Shown: in pieces, positions 26,784 to 46,015 of the stretch
Layout of the letters: each line of letters starts with the position of its first letter
Position numbering within the stretch: the stretch's first letter is position 1
Assembly (NCBI GenBank): GCA_964035545.1
Contig: OZ037768.1
Location: 16,647,375 to 16,711,374 of the forward strand
Source: Bugula neritina
Taxonomy: Eukaryota > Bryozoa > Gymnolaemata > Cheilostomatida > Bugulidae
Length of the DNA stretch: 64,000 nt
Reading direction: 5' to 3'
Notes under the pieces: model-generated
Told to the model about the DNA's origin: nothing
Databases searched by the model: none
Seen by the model: only the letters and a program-made list of their open reading frames with translations
Made by a program: the position numbers and the translations under genes

Positions 26784-26943
26784 ATTCACGTGATGCTGCA
26801 TCAAGCTATAAATCCTTACCATTATGACATTCCTTAATCTTTTCAACTATGATTTTTGTCTTGGTAACTTTCCAATAATCTATGAATTATAATTCTACAT
26901 AAAATGACTAATAAATTGTAGAACATCTTTCTCCCATCAACAG

Positions 26944-26949
26944 AATAAA
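26944..26949 (+). promoter_or_regulatory. Candidate polyadenylation signal of the second PTB-like gene
   Basis: AATAAA at 26944-26949, with another at 26910-26915, about 460-500 bases after the stop. Both lie beyond the minus-strand hexamer at 26778-26783, so the two genes' 3' UTRs would overlap. Confidence 0.4.
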
Positions 26950-27082
26950 GTAAACTAGATAACATGATTGTTTCATATTTCACTTTTAATTTGGATCTCG
27001 CTGAATATTGCATAACAAAACACGTACATACAAATAATAGACAATTGACTGAGCTTGTAACTTAAAATATATTGTGTTAGTG

Positions 27083-30000
27083 CTACAATTCTAACTGTTC
27101 TAGTTCATCGTCTAGCCCCTCTAAATCATCATCATCAAATAAATTTTCATCAATGGGTCCAGCTTCATCGACAGTGGCAGCCATGGCAGCTGCTATTGCT
27201 GCATCACTTTCTGCAGCCGGATCAGGTGTAGCAGCAGCCGCCATATTTAGTTTATTTTCTTCCTCTTGTGCTGCAATAGCGTAGAGTAAAGGTAGAACCA
27301 GTATCGAGGTAAGAGTACAGGAGAGTAAAGCAGTATTTCTGTGTATACAAATTCACTGTACTGATGGACTATATATAAAACACAGAGGGAGTTGTCAACG
27401 ATTTCCTTATGTCACACAGCGTTGCGTTTTGGTCCAATAAACTCTTTGCAAAGATGTAAGCAGATATTTCAGTACGGAAATGAGGAGCAAAAACTAATAA
27501 TAACTGATTCAGTGGTAAAAGACATACAGCTGACTGCCAGCTCACTTGATACTGTAGTCTGGTACTGGTAACAGCCTATACCTACTGTGTTAGTTTCATC
27601 CAAAAGTTGATACAAAGTTTTTCTACACACACAAGAAACATAGTGCCGATGAATCAAAGTAAATGCAGTCATCTTCAACTAACCTTCAAGAGAAACAGCA
27701 GTGGCAGCACCCTTAGATTTCAGTAAGTAGTTGATGTCAGCAAATCTCTCGCCAGTGTCAACAGATATATCGGCAGCTATAGATGGAGCTGCCACTCTAC
27801 TCGTTGAATAAGCAAAATCAGCCAAATCAATTTCTTTAAATTGCTGTGCATCTGCTCCCTGGAATAATGAAAACAACTTTTAAATACCAAGAAACCGGAA
27901 CACAGCAACGTGCTCCATGTTACATATGCTATGGGTGCTACATGTGCTATAGGTACTACTTGTGCTATAGGTGTTACATGTGCTATGGTACTACTTGTGC
28001 TATGGATGCTATATGCATGGGCTGGAAAGATTCTGCATCTGTGCATTAGAAATTTTTTAAAAAGTTTTAAATGAATATAAAGAAAAACTTGATAAGAAAC
28101 ACCTTGCCATCAGCATGTCAACCACAAAAGTTTATAACCCAAGTGATTTTAATCAATTCATATTGGATTAATGGTGGTTAACATCACTAAAGTTTATCAA
28201 TTACTTTTTATTCGTTTTGTGTAATAGCTAAATCATGGTTTTGGATTAGGAACGTCTTTTCAACAAATTTGGGTGCTTTGAATGAAAGAAAATAGACACA
28301 GATACAGACTATCTCCAGCAAAAACTTTTCAGGGGGTCACCTGTGGGGCACTTTAGACTTCCTGGCAAGACCAAAGGTAGCTCAGCTTTTACATAATTAC
28401 AATATTGTATAATACTGTTTTAAGAAAGGCGCCAATGACCAAACCAGTATTCATCATCATGTGGGTGCTGTAGCACATGAAAAATGACAGTTTTCTCAAT
28501 TGGCACTACGAATAATAAGGTGAAATTATGAATGGGAGCAAAAAAGTAGAAAAGAAAATATCAGAATAAAAATCCATGTACACCATATTTTCTAGCCTCG
28601 TTTATGATTCACATAACATATTGTGTGATGAAATCCTTGGACTCGGGCAACTAGTGCCAAAACTGATTTTCTCATTTCACCTTACAGACTTTTAACTGCA
28701 CAGATCTTACTGAAGATACCCTGAGATTTTATCTGTCATGACAGCTTTTCTACCAGTAAAATGGCTAAGACGGCACCATGATTATGCTAGCAACTATTTG
28801 TGCAAAATACTGCATTAAGGGAAGACAACTTCTTCGTGCTTCAATGAACAGTTAATTCAGGTTTTAGTAAATGATGCAAATATGCAACTGTATGAAATCT
28901 GAAACACCTCAATCTACATTTTCTGCTAAACAGGAGAGAGCAGTGCTGTAGACTGACAGCAGCACTCAATTTAGTAGTTGTAAAATATTCCTACAAATTT
29001 AAGAGTGCATGTTGTAAAACCATACGAGTACATTCATGGAATGTGCAGAAATACGCACTCATGCACATACACACACATATGCAGAATATAAAGGCAGTTA
29101 CACGCTCAGAATATCCATTACGAATTCCATTTGCTATGTTTAGTTTGGGACAGTGCTGATAGTTTGTTCGAAAAAATGCATGCATATTTGGAGAGTATGG
29201 AAGGCAGCACATAGACATGGAAAGTATGTAAGGTAGCACATAGACATGGAGAGTGTGGAAGGCAGCATATAGATATACAGAATATGGAAGGCAGTACAGA
29301 CATAGAGAGTATGTAAGGCAGCACATAGACATAGAGAGTGTGGAAGGCAGTACATAGACATGGAGTGTGGAAGGCAGCACATAGACATAGAGAGTATGGA
29401 AGGCAGCACATAGACATAGAGAGTGTATGGAAGGCAGTACATAGACATAGAGAGTGTGGAAGGCAGCACATAGACATAGAGAGTGTGGAAGGCAGTACAT
29501 AGACATAGAAAGCATGGGAGGCAGCACATAGACATGGAGAGTATGTAAGGCAGCACATAGACATAGAGCGTGTGGAAGGCAGCACATATTTACAGTCACC
29601 TCTATTTCCTCATCCTCTTCTCTTATGTAAGCTGTGTCATCTGCTTCATCATCGTCCCCGGCAACAAGGTCAGGGTTAAATGTAAACAAGTCACGCCCAC
29701 TGACCCCAAACATTTTACCTTTACTAAAATCTGACTTCTTCTTTTCGTTAGCTGCTTTATCTTGTTTAATTTTCTCTGATCGCTAGAAATAGATTATCAC
29801 AAATGTGCACACACATAAATTATGTTGTTCAGCTGAATTCACAGAAATCTGCTTGAATGTTGCACCAGAAACTATGATATCTTTGAGAAATTATTATCTG
29901 CACAAATTACACTGGTTAGGAGAACACCCAACAATTACCCACTATAGCGCAAGGGGCAATAACTCCAAATTGAAAACTTGTTCACTAGTTATCTTACAAC

Positions 30001-33000
30001 ATGGATTTGGCATATTGTATGATATTCTGCATTAGAATAGAAGTAAAAAACTGACCTTTTACAACAACTATGAACCCAGAAATCAAAACTACAACACGAA
30101 CCTTTCTTGCTTTCCAAGCTAAGAATGTATCCAGAGTGACCCTAGTTAAACTGCTGCCTAGTTTAGCTCTCTCTCTTTCTATCAATTCTTCCAAAGTAAT
30201 TGTGTCCTGTAATAGCATACTGTACATATTAGTAGTGCATGTGCATGCAATAACAACCGTCAGATCTGTCAATTTATTACTATACCCCAGCAACATACTC
30301 AAACATTATATTACCTAAGCGTTGTGTAGTATCACTGTATACTGTTTCAGCTATTTGCTAGGAGTATATAAAAATAGATAGAGAATTCAAATTTATTAAC
30401 TGAAAAAATTAGGTTGGTTGTTGTACACACCTTTTGTTCTTCCATCTTCTTTCTATCTTTAGCGAGCACATAGCCGGGTGGTAATGCGTGCTTATAATGA
30501 CACTTCTCTCCAGTCGGACATTCCCAAAACCAACCATACTTACTGTTTTCCACTGCATCCAGAAAATGTTTACATATCTACAGATGTAACATATAACTGA
30601 AGATATAATATAGCAAATATATAACATATAGCTGACGATATAATATAGCAAATATATAACATATAACTGAAGATATAATATAGCAAATGTATAACATATA
30701 ACTGAAGATATAATATAGCAAATGTATAACATATAGCTGAAGATATAATATAGCAAATGTATAACATATAACTGAAGATATAATATAGCAAATATATAAC
30801 ATATAGCTGACGATATGATATAGCAAACATGAGATGCATGTAAATTGTATCCACTTTCACTACACAGAAGGTATACATTATCCGTATTTGTTGCAACTTG
30901 TAAAAAATGCCATTTTCGATTACTTGCTTCAAAATTTGAACTTACAAGACTAGAAAAAAGCATCACATGACCTAAAGTTAAACTTACAATCGTGGTGGGT
31001 GGAAGCCCTCGATTTTTACTGCCATGCTTTTCGTTTACCACGTCCTCTAGCTTTTCCTGGTCCCATGCATCCATAGCATCCTCAGCTACAAAAAGAGTTG
31101 GTTTCAGTTGAATTCATTTACAACTCCTTTTCTAATTCTAAGATAACATTTTTAAGTTAGTTCAAGTTTGCCTTTAGCTGCAGTTTCAGTTCAAACCAAG
31201 TAGTGCAGCAAGTCTTGATTCAAGGCAAGTCTTTAATGAATGTTTCAGTTCAACTTATTATGTTAATATTAGCTGCTTATCTGAAAGTGAATTTTGCAGA
31301 TATTTATAATATATAACATTTACCATACGCTTTGTAGAACTACTGCTATTACTTGCAGGCATCAAAGTATACACACAAGGGAGCAGCCATGGTCTAGGGG
31401 TTAGAGTGTTTGCCTGGTCAGCAGGAAGTCATGGGTTCGAGCCCCGACAAAGACAATGAATGGGTGATGTTAAGAAGAGCATCCAGTCATAATTGCGCCT
31501 GCGTCCATCTGAATAAGTCCTTAGCCCGATTTAACAAAAAACCCTTGCCATCAGGGGGTTTCTCATAAGGATGGCGACTATAAACTTGTGTGAGTTTATA
31601 ACTACGGTGGAGGATAAGTTACCTTTGTTATCTGCATATAAACTTCTCTTTTCCGTTTTTTTGTCTATTGTCAGGTCATGTGAGAATTTGCATTTTGCAC
31701 CTTTACCGCAATTTCCTTGTTTGAAGAATGCGCAGAGCACAGATTTGGGGTCGGCACCTAAAAGAGCATAACAAGCAGAATAATATGCACAATTACTACG
31801 ATTAATACTTATATTGTTACTATTAACAATACTTCTACTTATACTACTACATCTAATTTAAGAGCATAAAAAGGGAAAATTATATATCAACGTTCAATAT
31901 TATACTCAATAAATGCAAAAGACTGAAATTTCATAACCAGCAAGCAAAGTAGTAACTGAAAGAACATGTAAATAAAATAACCTAAGTTGTGTTCCAGCTG
32001 GTCATTTAAATTCTAACAGACAAACCTTTTGATACTGTTTGAACAGGTCTAAAAAGATCATTTAACTCTGCCTTTTTCTTAGCTTCATCTTCTTTCTTCT
32101 TCTGTTGAGCAGCGAGTTCTTGAGAAGCTTTTTGATGAGGAGTCAGCACTTGCTTCTGTACTTGTTGAATAAATTTTTGCTGCTTAGTTCCTTTTTTATT
32201 TTTTAACCCAAATGTTTTGTCCTGCAAATATACGATACGTATATTGATTACTGAGCGTTATACTTTTATTAAATTGAGTAACCATAAGTAGTTTATATAC
32301 CAGTATCGGTAATTCTAAAATCAACATAAACTATTATCGCCACTTGCTCCTGTCAATTACGACATACATACACCCACATGCAATTATATGCACACATATA
32401 CACACTTGCAAAAAGAGACATATATAAAAACGTGTAATAAAGTTATGATTTACAAAAATGCTGCATAATTAAAAATTAGAATTAACAGATGAAAACTGAC
32501 TGGTTTCTTCCAGACCACATCACTTAGTTAGGTACTTGGTATATGATGACAAATTAAACTTTAGCTGCTGATAATTAAGCATAATAAGAAGGTAAAAACA
32601 CTTAGACTTTGAATTTTGATGACAAAGAATATTAAATGTACAAAATAAAAAAACTAGCTATTCCAATCAAAATTTATTATGACTTCAAAATTTATCAACA
32701 CTAATATAGTAATAATAATATATATGTATTTTATTAGTAGAATATCTTAAGATTTCAAATTAATATAAATACGCCTATTATAATGCATTACATTATTATT
32801 CACGTAGTAATCAATTGTTGTAATCATTATTAAACAAAAACATAAAATTAAATCAATTTTTATTTAAAAAATTAATTTGGGTTTTTTACTTAATTTAGTA
32901 CACATTGGAAATCTCCAGTTTTGAGCTATTTTTTACAATTTAGCTGCTAATGAACATGGACTTTTGCCCAAAAACTAGTAGAATATTAATAAATGCACCT

Positions 33001-34068
33001 GAATAATCAAGGTTCTTTTAATTTTGCATGATTTCCCATGTTTTTTCCTAATTATTTAGCTAATTTAGATTGGTTTTTTTCGTAACGGTCTGCAATCAAA
33101 AGTAGCTAAATAATTAGGAAAAAACATGGGAAATCATGCAAAATTAAAAAGTACCTTGATTAATTAGGGGCATTTATTAATATTCTACTAGTTTTGGGCA
33201 AAAGTTCATGTTCATTAGCGGCTAAATGGTAAAAAATAGCTAAAAACTGGAGATTTCCAATGTGTACTAAATTAAGTAAAATAACCCATTTGCCATTTAT
33301 TTGCTTAAAATTGAGTTCATTGTTGACTATAAATGACAACTATTTAACTAATTTCAAAACTAAAATTAAGAAAATGTCATTTTTTTTCTTCATTGATAAA
33401 CTAATACATTGAGTTATCATAGGAATTCTAGTTCTGAAGCTCCAGTAGATAATTATAATACGACATTCACATAGCATTAGCTATCCAAACATTTCATACC
33501 TTTTCGATTCAAAGTTTAATAGCCATAACCATACTCATACTCACTAGTCCAACTCTATAACTATAAGTAGTTTTTAGATAAAATAAAAACATATTGATAG
33601 TTACATGATCACTGAAAACTGTGATAACAGATAAGTGATACCGATATTAATAAAACAAATCATTATGATTCAAATTATGATTTTTATTTGGAGGGAATAG
33701 AATAATCATAATGATAATGTAGAATGTTTATTAATAACAATTGCAATCCTATCATTACCACTATAATTATGAGTATGAGATTGAGTATCTTATAGTTATA
33801 GTTAATGTTATACTTATAGTTATTGAGAATCATATTGATATTATTATATTTTTTGTGTCGGGTGATATTCATATTGATATTGATTGATTTTGGAAGAATA
33901 TGTTACTAAAATAACGTGCAGACCAACGTGAATGTTTTTAAACCTCATTTTGATTTTTAATTAAAGTTGCAGTCTAAAAGTAAAACTTTAAGTTTTTACC
34001 TCAATAACTTTAGCTTTTTGCTTTTGCTCAGTTTTTTTGCTTGGGGCATCTTTCTTCTTGGGTGGCAT
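27083..34068 (-). CDS. ZC3H15: Zinc finger CCCH domain-containing protein 15 (DRG family regulatory protein 1)
   Basis: Nine exons, in transcript order: 34068-34000, 32221-32026, 31757-31623, 31085-30988, 30577-30431, 30206-30102, 29782-29600, 27858-27684 and 27270-27083. All splice phases match, giving about 431 aa (human about 426). It starts [18 protein letters not shown], followed by [22 protein letters not shown] finger 1 uses Cys97, Cys105, Cys111 and His115 ([19 protein letters not shown]). Finger 2 uses Cys168, Cys186, Cys192 and His196. Next come the [14 protein letters not shown] helix, an acidic stretch ([17 protein letters not shown]) and the conserved acidic end [18 protein letters not shown]. 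In other animals the protein binds and stabilises the GTPase DRG1 and associates with ribosomes in the cytoplasm. The introns carry a large palindrome, a SINE and three minisatellites. Confidence 0.97.
27925..28015. repeat. Short 17-18-bp minisatellite in ZC3H15 intron 7
   Basis: About five imperfect units of the form TGTGCTATAGGTACTACT stand one after another, just upstream of the 27858 acceptor on the minus strand. Confidence 0.75.
28060..29180. other. Rest of ZC3H15 intron 7
   Basis: Unique AT-rich intronic DNA in which I see no exon, RNA gene or repeat. It lies between the small minisatellite and the 29-bp array. Confidence 0.6.
29190..29589. repeat. 29-30-bp minisatellite beside the ZC3H15 exon 7 donor
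   Basis: About 13-14 units of the pattern GGAAGGCAGCACATAGACAT plus AGAGAGTGT, with point changes and occasional 2-base slips. The array ends about ten bases from the donor GT at 29599-29598. On the minus strand all three frames stay open over much of it, giving long Cys/Leu/Ser-rich repeat peptides that run on from exon 7. This is a by-product of the repeat, not evidence for coding. Confidence 0.92.
30587..30830. repeat. 35-bp minisatellite next to the ZC3H15 exon 5 acceptor
   Basis: Seven tandem units of TATAACATATAACTGAAGAT plus ATAATATAGCAAATA, with C/A and G/A variants. The array starts nine bases upstream of the acceptor AG at 30579-30578 (minus strand). It therefore supplies the polypyrimidine/branch-point region of intron 4. 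Confidence 0.92.
31381..31600 (+). mobile_element. tRNA-derived SINE, copy 2
   Basis: The head has an A-box TGGTCTAGGGG and a B-box GGTTCGAGCCC, spaced as in tRNA promoters. The body shares CATCCAGTCATAATTGCGCC and CATCTGAATAAGTCCTTAGC with the other copies. The tail ends ACTATAAACTTGTGTGAG. It lies in ZC3H15 intron 3, antisense to the gene, and ends only about 20-30 bases from the exon 3 donor at 31622. This is the best-preserved copy in the window. Confidence 0.9.
32878..33287. repeat. 410-bp foldback element with 195-bp inverted arms
   Basis: The left arm 32878-33072 and right arm 33093-33287 are inverted copies. For example, CATGGGAAATCATGCAAAAT on the right matches its complement on the left, and GGAAATCTCCAG at the outer left returns as CTGGAGATTTCC. 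They differ at a few scattered sites and leave a loop of about 20 bases containing CGTAACGG. It lies in intron 1 of ZC3H15. There is no coding capacity, so a foldback MITE or an inverted duplication are both possible. Confidence 0.93.
33660..33880. repeat. Cryptically simple AT/ATAG-rich tract
   Basis: Irregular mixtures of ATTATGA, TTATAGTTA and ATATTGATA words in ZC3H15 intron 1. It is similar in style to the larger simple-repeat fields at 43-46 kb and 58-61 kb. Confidence 0.6.
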
Positions 34069-34858
34069 TGTGAAGTGCTGCCGTTAAACGTTTTTATACA
34101 ATGACGTTACTTTTAGAAACCCTTCTAATCAAATTTTTCTGCAATTGAATTATAAAATTTTCTTCATGCACCAAGTCTAATTTGTTTAGAGCACATAAAT
34201 GATGAATTAACCGACAGATCAGGGATTACATGTCTCATGTAAAATATAGTCCAAAACGTTAGCTGTGCTTAGAATAGTACAAGCTATTGCAATCCAATTA
34301 CACGGTAAAATCTGGTATTGAATTTACCTGCGGTTGTAACAGCTTGGTACTTTCCGGTTTTGCTGTCCCAATGTGATTTCATTAGAAAAGAAAACTCCAA
34401 CACATTCTATGCATACGAGAAGTGGTTACGATATAAAACTCTTGATATTATAGCAAAAAGTAACTCAGGCAAAATGTTTAAAAACAAGGTTTTTGGCATG
34501 GCAATGCTTTCATGCAGGAGATTTGTATCATATTTGCAAAAATGAACATAACAGGAAACAGAACTTGAATTTTTTTTTCTATAAAACAATTTAGTTTTTT
34601 TGTTGCTGAAAGTCTCTAACAAAGTAACGTGAGCAGAGAAAAATATAATACGATGATGGTATAAATTTACATATCACTTGTAACAGAAGTTTTTACCAAA
34701 TAAATATATAGGTGAGTAGATACAAAGTAAATAGAAAAAAAAACATAAGAAAACATTTTTTTCTGTCATGCATTATATGTATTTTGATAAAGTGACAGTT
34801 ACTATTTACAAAACTATAATTTCACTAAAAAATAACTCAGTATTTAATCCTACACCAT
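34069..34858. other. Spacer between RAD54L and ZC3H15
   Basis: Both genes run on the minus strand, so this 0.8-kb interval holds the RAD54L 3' UTR and the ZC3H15 5' UTR/promoter. I see no TATA box or other element I can defend, and no extra gene. Confidence 0.55.
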
Positions 34859-42216
<7,358 letters not shown>

Positions 42217-42229
42217 ATTTGATTCATCT

Positions 42230-43180
42230 TACACGGAACAACTTTCAAAATCCCTCGAACAATTTAAAAATCTAAAAAATATATACATGGTTAACAAAAC
42301 CCTCCAGAGCAAATGTGCATTGGGGTAAGATAAGATTTCTCTTATTAGCCTAAATAAAAAATAATGCTGACGGTTTAAGCACATTTAGATAGTACTACTG
42401 GATCTATTGCTAATTTGTGGCATCTGTTTTCTTTTGTAAAAAAACAAGTTTGCAACTGATCTAGGGTTTAATGATCTACAGTTTATAATAACATTCATAG
42501 AAATATATTTTATTTAAACAATTTTAAATATGGTTGATATATTTTTGTATATAATTTAATTTACATTTTGCAACTTTTCCAGTACCATTGTATGTATGAA
42601 CTGATGCAATGCCACCAGAAAGCAAGTTTTGCTGGAAATGTTTTAAATTTCGAGTTGAAATTAAATCGTTTTTGCAGAAACAAGGCGCTCTCCCATACAG
42701 CTGATGTGCAACTCAGCATGACCTGCAGTATTATCTCAAAGCACTTGTTGATATACTTTTATCAATACACCTCTGATCACATTCATAAGTCCATAATTAT
42801 AATGATAAGTTATTATGAGGTTCTGTTCATATAATAGTTTACCCTATTTGATCTCATTACCTATAACAATGGTTTAAAGTAACAATAATTGTGATCATCA
42901 ACACGCTCAACATAGTCAACGGATAAACAAGAAAGGAGCAGAAAAACCACTAATTGGCAATGGAACTGATCTGCATTTAGAAAACCTCAATACAAGGCAT
43001 GACTATGATCATGGTAAATAGACGACTTGGGGTGATGTAAGCTTATAGGTCTATAGACTAGAAGTAGAGGACACTACTGTACTTGGAATTAGTATAACAA
43101 AACCATTCAACAAACAAAGTGAGACAGGCCTGTTACTATCCTAATTTTTTAGCTTAGTGAAACTACTAGTACTAGTAGTT
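42230..43180. other. Upstream region of RAD54L
   Basis: Minus-strand 5' UTR and promoter territory for RAD54L. An extra upstream ATG lies at 42227-42225. Otherwise I see AT-rich unique DNA and no exon on either strand. Confidence 0.5.
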
Positions 43181-46015
43181 AGTACTAGGTCAATGGTAAG
43201 AGACTAAAAATAATAATTATCATCATTATAGTAGTATTGGTAATACAGATAACCTTACTAAAATCAGCTCACATTTTGAAAAAAGTCCTATTTATCCCAG
43301 CTTAGCCTAAATAGCTGTGATACAACCAATAAATAAATTATCATTATGCATATTACTATTAATAGTATTCCACTATTACTTGTAATACTACTACTACCAC
43401 TGGTACTACCACTAGTACTACCAGTACCATTGGTACGGCTACTACTACTGCTACTACTACTACTGCTACTACTACTAGTGCTACCACTGTCACTAGTAGG
43501 CCTACTGCCACCAGTACTACCAGTACTACCACCACCACTAGTGCTATTGCTAGTATAGTAGTAATAGTATAGGTAGATAGGTAATTACTATAACTTACAT
43601 ACGCATACTGATACTGTATTAACTATAAAGTCTATAATCTGTGGATAATAGACTATAACTATAAGTATGAGAATAAGTATAATTATAAGTGCAAGACAGA
43701 GACTAAGTTTAACCTATACCAAATCTGATACTTATAGTTATAGTAATACTAATAGCAATATTACAGTAATTCACTAATAGTATTACTATTAGTAATAGTT
43801 ATACTTTTAAGTTTTATAATGGTAATATAGTATAACTATTACTATAACTATAAGTATAAGTATAAGTAATATTCACTACAACTATAGGTATTACTATTAG
43901 TATATATTATATAATATTCAATTTAATTTTAATTTTATTTCATATTCATATTCACTTATAGTTATAAGTATAAGCATAACAGTTAAAAGCTATAATTATA
44001 CTTATACTTATAGTTATTGTCTAAGTCTATTAATATATATAAAAATTTACCTGTAGTTATACTTATACTTATACTATAAGTATAACTATAGCATTGAATT
44101 TGATATAATTTAAATTATCATAATGATAATGATAGTTATAAACCAATTTATCACGTTTTAGTTTACTTCAGTTTATTATAATTAGCTGAAGTTTGTATTA
44201 TTATTTTGACTGTTATACTAGTAAATTTATGAGTATCGTAATAAAGTTTTAAGTTTGAATAACAATGCCGAATACACTTATAATTATAGACTTATTTATA
44301 GTTATACGCTTACAGAAGACACTACCATACAAGTTGCTTCAAGATCGTGCTAAAAATCAGAATCGTTTCACCCGCTAAAATTGGAAAATAGGATTGGCCA
44401 AGAACTATACAGCAGCCAGTTACAGATCGTTGCAGCATTATTTCTAATTGGCTAAAAGCTTTGGCTTTGTTTAAGGAAAGTCTCGTTCGTGTAGCTTACA
44501 CACACAAAATATTTTTTTAAGCTGTAGACAAAAAATTAGGCTATAGTGTATGTTTTTAAGCGTAATCAAAATCTGATCAAAACTTGATCAATGTTATCAA
44601 GCCAACTATAACTATTAGTATTACTATTTGTATTACCACACTCTAACTTCGATTGTCCACTCACCATGACCATTTTGATTCAGTTTAATTATTTTATGTG
44701 TCATTCATTTTCAATTGATCATTTATTTTTGCAAGCTTGAAGTTTTATCATACTCATAGTGATAGTGAAACCCACACTCACAGTGAAACTGAATCAGAAT
44801 GTGATACTCACTCTCAGTCTCATACTGATAGTGATAATGATAGTCATACTCTCATAGTCATAGTGATGGTATCACATATTGATACTCTTGATACTCATAG
44901 TGATAGAGATTCAGACTGACTTCGAGCTAGTTTTAGTTTACTGTTCAGTAGTATTTCTAGTAGTACTAATACTAATAGTACTCTAGTAATACTAATAGTA
45001 ATAGTAATAGTTAAACAGGGTAGTACTAGTAGTAGGGGTGCAGGTCATTTCGTACCCATTTTTCATGTCGTTTCTTACACATCTGATAAGTCGTTTCGTA
45101 TACATCTGATAAGTCATTTCGTACACATCAATATGAATATAAATTAACTAAAATGCATATTTTTATATATATTTATTATTTAATGTATGAGTCATACAGT
45201 GCTACTCACAAGTGACTTGCTGTTGCACATTTCATTTCGCTGTATGCTTATTTATTATTGTGGTATGTAGATGTTAGGGGGGACTTTTTTCGTTTAGATA
45301 TTGTTATCAGTAGATAGCAGCACATAGTTAAGAATGTATTTTTTGTTTCAAAAACATGCTGAGAGAGAGAGAGAGAGAGCTGGGATGCAATAAATAAGTA
45401 AACTATTATCATTCAAGTGGTTATTCAGTGGATTAATATACTGTTCATTTTGTGTACGAAATGGACAGCGGTTTGTGTACAAAACAACTATTTTGTATAC
45501 ACAACGACCGGTGTACGAAATGACTTGTGTACAAAACGACAGTAACCCTAGTAGCAGTACTACCACTACCCGATTTGAACATCGGATCAACTACAGCAAC
45601 CACAGTGCGGTCCCATACTGCACTCTCACAGTAGTAGTAGTAGCAGTAGCAGTAGTAGTAGTAGTAGCAGTGTTACTATTACTATTGATACTAGTAGATG
45701 CAGTAGTACTAGGCTAGTAGTACTAGTAGTACCAGTACTTATACTAATACTAATAGTAATAGTAAATGTAATACTTATACTTTAGCTATTAGTGTTAGTA
45801 TAATTATAAGCATTGCTAAGTTTAATAGTAGTAAATTTAAATTAAATTAGTAACTTCAATACTATTTAATTTTATTACTATGAATTTTACAATAAGTTTG
45901 ATAATTATAATATCAATGTAATTATATGTTTAACTTTATATTTAATTTAATTTTTATAGTTGATGTTATTAAACTTTAAATTACTATTACTATCAATATT
46001 AGTTAACCCTGATTT
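43180..46015. repeat. Large field of degenerate ACT/AGT and TATAGT simple repeats
   Basis: Nearly 3 kb of interleaved words such as ACTACTACT, TAGTAGTAG, TATAGTTATACT and CATAGTGATAG, on both strands. The clearest stretches are 43370-43560, 43840-44110, 44745-44920 and 45630-45770. An uninterrupted Leu/Val-rich reading at 43346-43558 comes only from the triplet repeat. A MITE-like element interrupts the field at 45036-45548. Confidence 0.85.
45036..45548. mobile_element. 513-bp MITE-like element with repeated motifs in both termini
   Basis: The element starts GGGTGCAGGTCATTTCGTAC and ends in the imperfect inverted form ...GACAGTAACCC. Each terminus holds three to four copies of a GTCGTTTCGTACACA-like motif. 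On the left they point inward with the spacer ATCTGATAA; on the right they are in complement (TGTACGAAATGAC, TGTACAAAACGAC). It is flanked by TAG on both sides inside AGT-type repeats, a possible 3-bp target duplication. There is no transposase inside; it holds a short (GA)n run at 45363-45380. Confidence 0.72.

Noticed and set aside
27846-28049. Plus-strand Cys/Tyr-rich small protein
   Set aside because: Comes from the 17-18-bp repeat in ZC3H15 intron 7; no independent support.
28991-29713. Long Cys/Leu-rich minus-strand reading of up to 240 codons
   Set aside because: It is exon 7 of ZC3H15 running through its donor site into the 29-bp minisatellite. Three frames are open at once, which shows the repeat, not coding, explains it.
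30409-31074. 221-codon minus-strand reading with repeated YLLYYI
   Set aside because: It combines ZC3H15 exon 4, an intron and the 35-bp repeat array; the real exons are separated by good GT-AG sites.
31381-31452. Functional tRNA gene
   Set aside because: A and B boxes are present, but the stem complementarity of a real tRNA is poor and the same head recurs with a shared non-tRNA body in two other places, so it is a SINE head.
43346-43558. Leu/Val-rich 70-codon open frame resembling a membrane segment
   Set aside because: Translation of an ACT/CTA triplet repeat field.
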